Assembly: GCA_025456495.1 (NCBI GenBank)
Contig: JALOKO010000166.1
Coordinates: forward strand, 1-7,724
Direction: 5' to 3'
Length of the DNA: 7,724 nucleotides
From: Bryobacterales bacterium
GTDB lineage: Bacteria; Acidobacteriota; Terriglobia; Bryobacterales; Bryobacteraceae
Within the stretch, counting starts at the first letter, position 1, and each line of letters starts with the position of its first letter. Below the pieces are notes generated by a model. It searched no databases. It was not told the origin of the DNA and saw only the letters and a list, made by a program, of their open reading frames with translations. Positions 5,935-7,724 of this stretch are shown in pieces. The translations under genes were made by a program, and so were the position numbers.

Positions 5935-7695
5935 CTACTCCCACTCAATGGTGCCGGGGGGCTTGTGCGTCAGGTCGTACAGGACGCAGGCGATCCCGGG
6001 CAGCGCCCGCAGCCGGGCACACAAGTCCTGGAGCAGCGCAACAGGCATTCCCACAGACTGCGCAGTCATTCCATCCACGGACTGGATAGGCCGCAGGACG
6101 ACGGAATCGGGCGCCTCGGTGACGCCGAAGGGCGCGAGCACCACGGGGAACTGCCACACCTCATCTTCGAATCCGCTGTCGGCGCAGACTTGCCGCACCA
6201 GGGCGTCGGCTTCCCGTAGCAGGTGCAGGCGCTGGCGGGTGATGGTGGCTGGACGCACCGCGCAGTCCGTGGCGGAAATGCCCCCGGGCACCGGCTCCAG
6301 CACGACGCGGTTGAAGCGGTCGTTTGCGTTGATGAGTTCGGTGGCGCGCGTGTAGGCGGCTTCCCAGCCAGCGTGAGGCCAACCGGTGGGAAGATCCATC
6401 AGCAGGACGGGCTTGTAGCTGCGCGAATCGCCCTGCACCCCAACGGAATGAAGCGGCAACAGCCAGCCGCCGTCCATGCGTTCAACCTGGCCGGGTTCCG
6501 CGGCGCACAGGCAGCGAATCGCCAGGCCAGGGCCAGGGAAGGGATGCCGGTGCAGGAAGGCGGGCGGAATTCCCAACTGCGCCCCTACTTGGCGGACCTC
6601 GTCCTTGTAGAGGTTGTGCAAGGGTTCCACGATGCGGTTCTCGGCCATCAGCCGCTGGATGCCCTCCACGCGGTTGTGATGCGTCTTGATGAGATCTGCC
6701 TTTGCGGTCCCGCCGGATTCGATGGTGTCCGGGTAGATGGTGCCCTGGCCTAGAATCCACTCCTCGTCCAGGAAATGCTCAGTCTCCAGAATCCGGTTCT
6801 GCTCCTCCAGGAACTCCTGGCCGATGCGGTGTCGCTTGGTTTCGGGATCCACCACGCCATCCAGCTTCGCCAGGAAGTGGGATTCCGCTTCGGCGACGTG
6901 GATGGAATCGCCACCGCCGAGGGTACTGAAGAGGTCGCGGACGAACTGAGTTTCGCCCTTCCGCATCAGGCCCGTATCCACATAAATGCCCCGCACGCGG
7001 CGAGCGCCCAGGGCGCGCAAGGAGAGGGTGTAGGCCACCGTGGAATCCACGCCCCCGCTGATGAAGAAGAAGACCTTGCGGGTGCCCACGACGTGGCGGA
7101 TCTCGTCTTCCAATTGCTCCACCACCTGGGAGGGGTCCCAGTCCGGCTGGCAGCCGGCGATGTCAAACAGGAAGTTGCGCAGGAGGCGGCTGCCGTCGTG
7201 GGTGTGGACCACCTCCGGATGGAACTGGACGCCATAGATGCGCCGGGCCTCGTCCGCGATGGCGGCGTAGGGGCAGGTATCAGTAATCGCCAGTCCGCGG
7301 AATCCGTCGGGGAGGGCCAGCACGGTATCGCGGTGGCTCATCCAGACCTGCCGTGCGTTGCCCGCCCAGCCATCCAGCAGGGGAGAGTCCGCCCGCACTT
7401 CCAGCAATGCGCGACCATACTCGCCGCGGTCCACCTTCTCGACACGTCCACCCAACAGGTGCGCCGTCAGTTGCAAGCCGTAGCAGATGCCCAGGACGGC
7501 GGCCTTGCTGCCGAAGATGGCCGGGTCAACGGTGGGGCTGCCGGCATCGTAGACGCTGCTGGGTCCACCGGGCCTCGCACCCGCTGCGTCCCAGGCGCGA
7601 CAAGGCGACGGCGGGTGCAGACCCGGCGTGGCATGGCGCATCACAACGCCAGGCGCACAGCCCTCCGCTGCCTTCACACACCAGCGCACCACCAC
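5935..7695 (-). CDS. guaA: GMP synthase, long human-type form, 5' end disrupted
   Basis: GuaA aminates XMP to GMP with glutamine and ATP in cytosolic purine synthesis. The longest frame is 586 residues, but homology begins only at residue 43 (GGPSSVYDAG, about 7569). The glutaminase domain has nucleophile Cys71 (GICYGLQL) and the His159/Glu161 pair (GVQFHPEV). The ATP pyrophosphatase P-loop SGGVDS is at 213-218, followed by GQGTIYPDTIES and HPFPGPGLAIR (384-394). The C-terminus ends SKPP/TIEWE-like (THKPPGTIEWE). Residues ~398-490 are an insertion absent from E. coli GuaA, with LPLHSVGVQGDSRSY at 413-427; this resembles the expanded dimerisation domain of human GMPS. The usual first strand and helix (an FGSQYTQLIAR-type motif) are absent in all three minus-strand frames, and an in-frame TGA (7696-7698) lies just before the GTG at 7695, so residues 1-42 are probably not native. 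As it stands the glutaminase fold would be incomplete. Either the gene is broken or the sequence is misjoined. Confidence 0.9.
   Translation of the reverse strand: MVVRWCVKAAEGCAPGVVMRHATPGLHPPSPCRAWDAAGARPGGPSSVYDAGSPTVDPAIFGSKAAVLGICYGLQLTAHLLGGRVEKVDRGEYGRALLEVRADSPLLDGWAGNARQVWMSHRDTVLALPDGFRGLAITDTCPYAAIADEARRIYGVQFHPEVVHTHDGSRLLRNFLFDIAGCQPDWDPSQVVEQLEDEIRHVVGTRKVFFFISGGVDSTVAYTLSLRALGARRVRGIYVDTGLMRKGETQFVRDLFSTLGGGDSIHVAEAESHFLAKLDGVVDPETKRHRIGQEFLEEQNRILETEHFLDEEWILGQGTIYPDTIESGGTAKADLIKTHHNRVEGIQRLMAENRIVEPLHNLYKDEVRQVGAQLGIPPAFLHRHPFPGPGLAIRCLCAAEPGQVERMDGGWLLPLHSVGVQGDSRSYKPVLLMDLPTGWPHAGWEAAYTRATELINANDRFNRVVLEPVPGGISATDCAVRPATITRQRLHLLREADALVRQVCADSGFEDEVWQFPVVLAPFGVTEAPDSVVLRPIQSVDGMTAQSVGMPVALLQDLCARLRALPGIACVLYDLTHKPPGTIEWE
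7565..7631. repeat. Long imperfect palindrome at the guaA break
   Basis: The left arm 7568-7584 pairs with the right arm 7611-7626. There is a perfect 8-base core (GCACCCGC 7577-7584 with GCGGGTGC 7611-7618) and outer CCGGG/CCCGG pairing (7568-7572 with 7622-7626). Extra pairs form inside (CGTC 7587-7590 with GACG 7607-7610) and outside (CCA 7565-7567 with TGG 7629-7631). Recognisable guaA coding sequence ends at the left arm. The shape fits a REP-like or MITE-like palindromic element, or an inverted-sequence artefact; copy number elsewhere cannot be seen. Confidence 0.65.
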
Positions 7696-7724
7696 TCACC
7701 GGCAGTGCGCCGCCACACCCCAAT
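7632..7724. other. Unassigned sequence where the guaA 5' end should be
   Basis: These 93 bases encode nothing recognisable in any frame. One minus-strand frame stays open to the edge but gives a Cys/Gly-rich, low-conviction translation. A further small inverted repeat is present (CGCAC 7685-7689 with GTGCG 7705-7709). The region occupies the place of the guaA start and promoter but shows no guaA homology. Confidence 0.5.

Noticed and set aside
5850..5948. N-terminal extension of the phosphodiesterase back to the TTG at 5948
   Set aside because: It would overlap the guaA stop and put 33 polar residues before a textbook signal peptide; the ATG at 5849 fits an exported GDPD far better.
7526..7723. 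Minus-strand 65-codon frame at the right edge as the true start of guaA or another gene
   Set aside because: It contains no FGSQYTQLIAR-like motif and reads through the guaA coding region out of frame. Its Cys/Gly-rich translation matches nothing I know.

Overview
The window looks like a piece of a GC-rich chromosome carrying mostly housekeeping genes. The overall style suggests an Acidobacteriota-type bacterium (Bryobacteraceae/Solibacter-like): high third-position GC, a small exported IPT-fold protein, a BamE-like protein with an acidobacterial flavour, and a long-form GMP synthase. No rRNA or other strict marker is present, so this placement is an inference. Both ends cut through genes, so the window may be a whole short contig.

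Layout. Plus strand, left: the 3' part of a BamE/SmpA-like protein gene (2-493), then a leader with a candidate sigma70-type promoter, then glyceraldehyde-3-phosphate dehydrogenase (gap, 670-1677) closed by a convincing hairpin terminator. Facing it on the minus strand is a small secreted protein with an IPT/TIG-like beta domain (1833-2237). The middle (2238-3299) is sparsely coding: one doubtful plus-strand ORF (2463-2744), one short minus-strand helical protein (2798-3028), and an AT-rich regulatory patch (about 3040-3130) with two candidate minus-strand promoters and a 9-base-period direct repeat. The right half is a minus-strand series transcribed right to left: GMP synthase (guaA, from about 7569 down to 5935), an exported glycerophosphodiester phosphodiesterase (5849-4977), and leucyl aminopeptidase (pepA, 4817-3300). 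A two-copy 21-base repeat lies in the 159-base gap between the last two.

The genes do not form one pathway. GAPDH is central glycolysis. GuaA makes GMP from XMP. The GDPD releases glycerol-3-phosphate from phosphodiesters outside the cytoplasm. PepA trims peptides. I see no defence, mobile or biosynthetic system here. The two most notable signals both concern guaA. First, its C-terminal part has the expanded, duplicated dimerisation domain typical of human-type GMP synthetase. Second, its conserved first ~45 residues are missing: recognisable homology stops at about 7569, at one arm of a long imperfect palindrome (7565-7631), with unrelated sequence and an in-frame stop beyond. That is either a real insertion or rearrangement, or an assembly join near a contig end.
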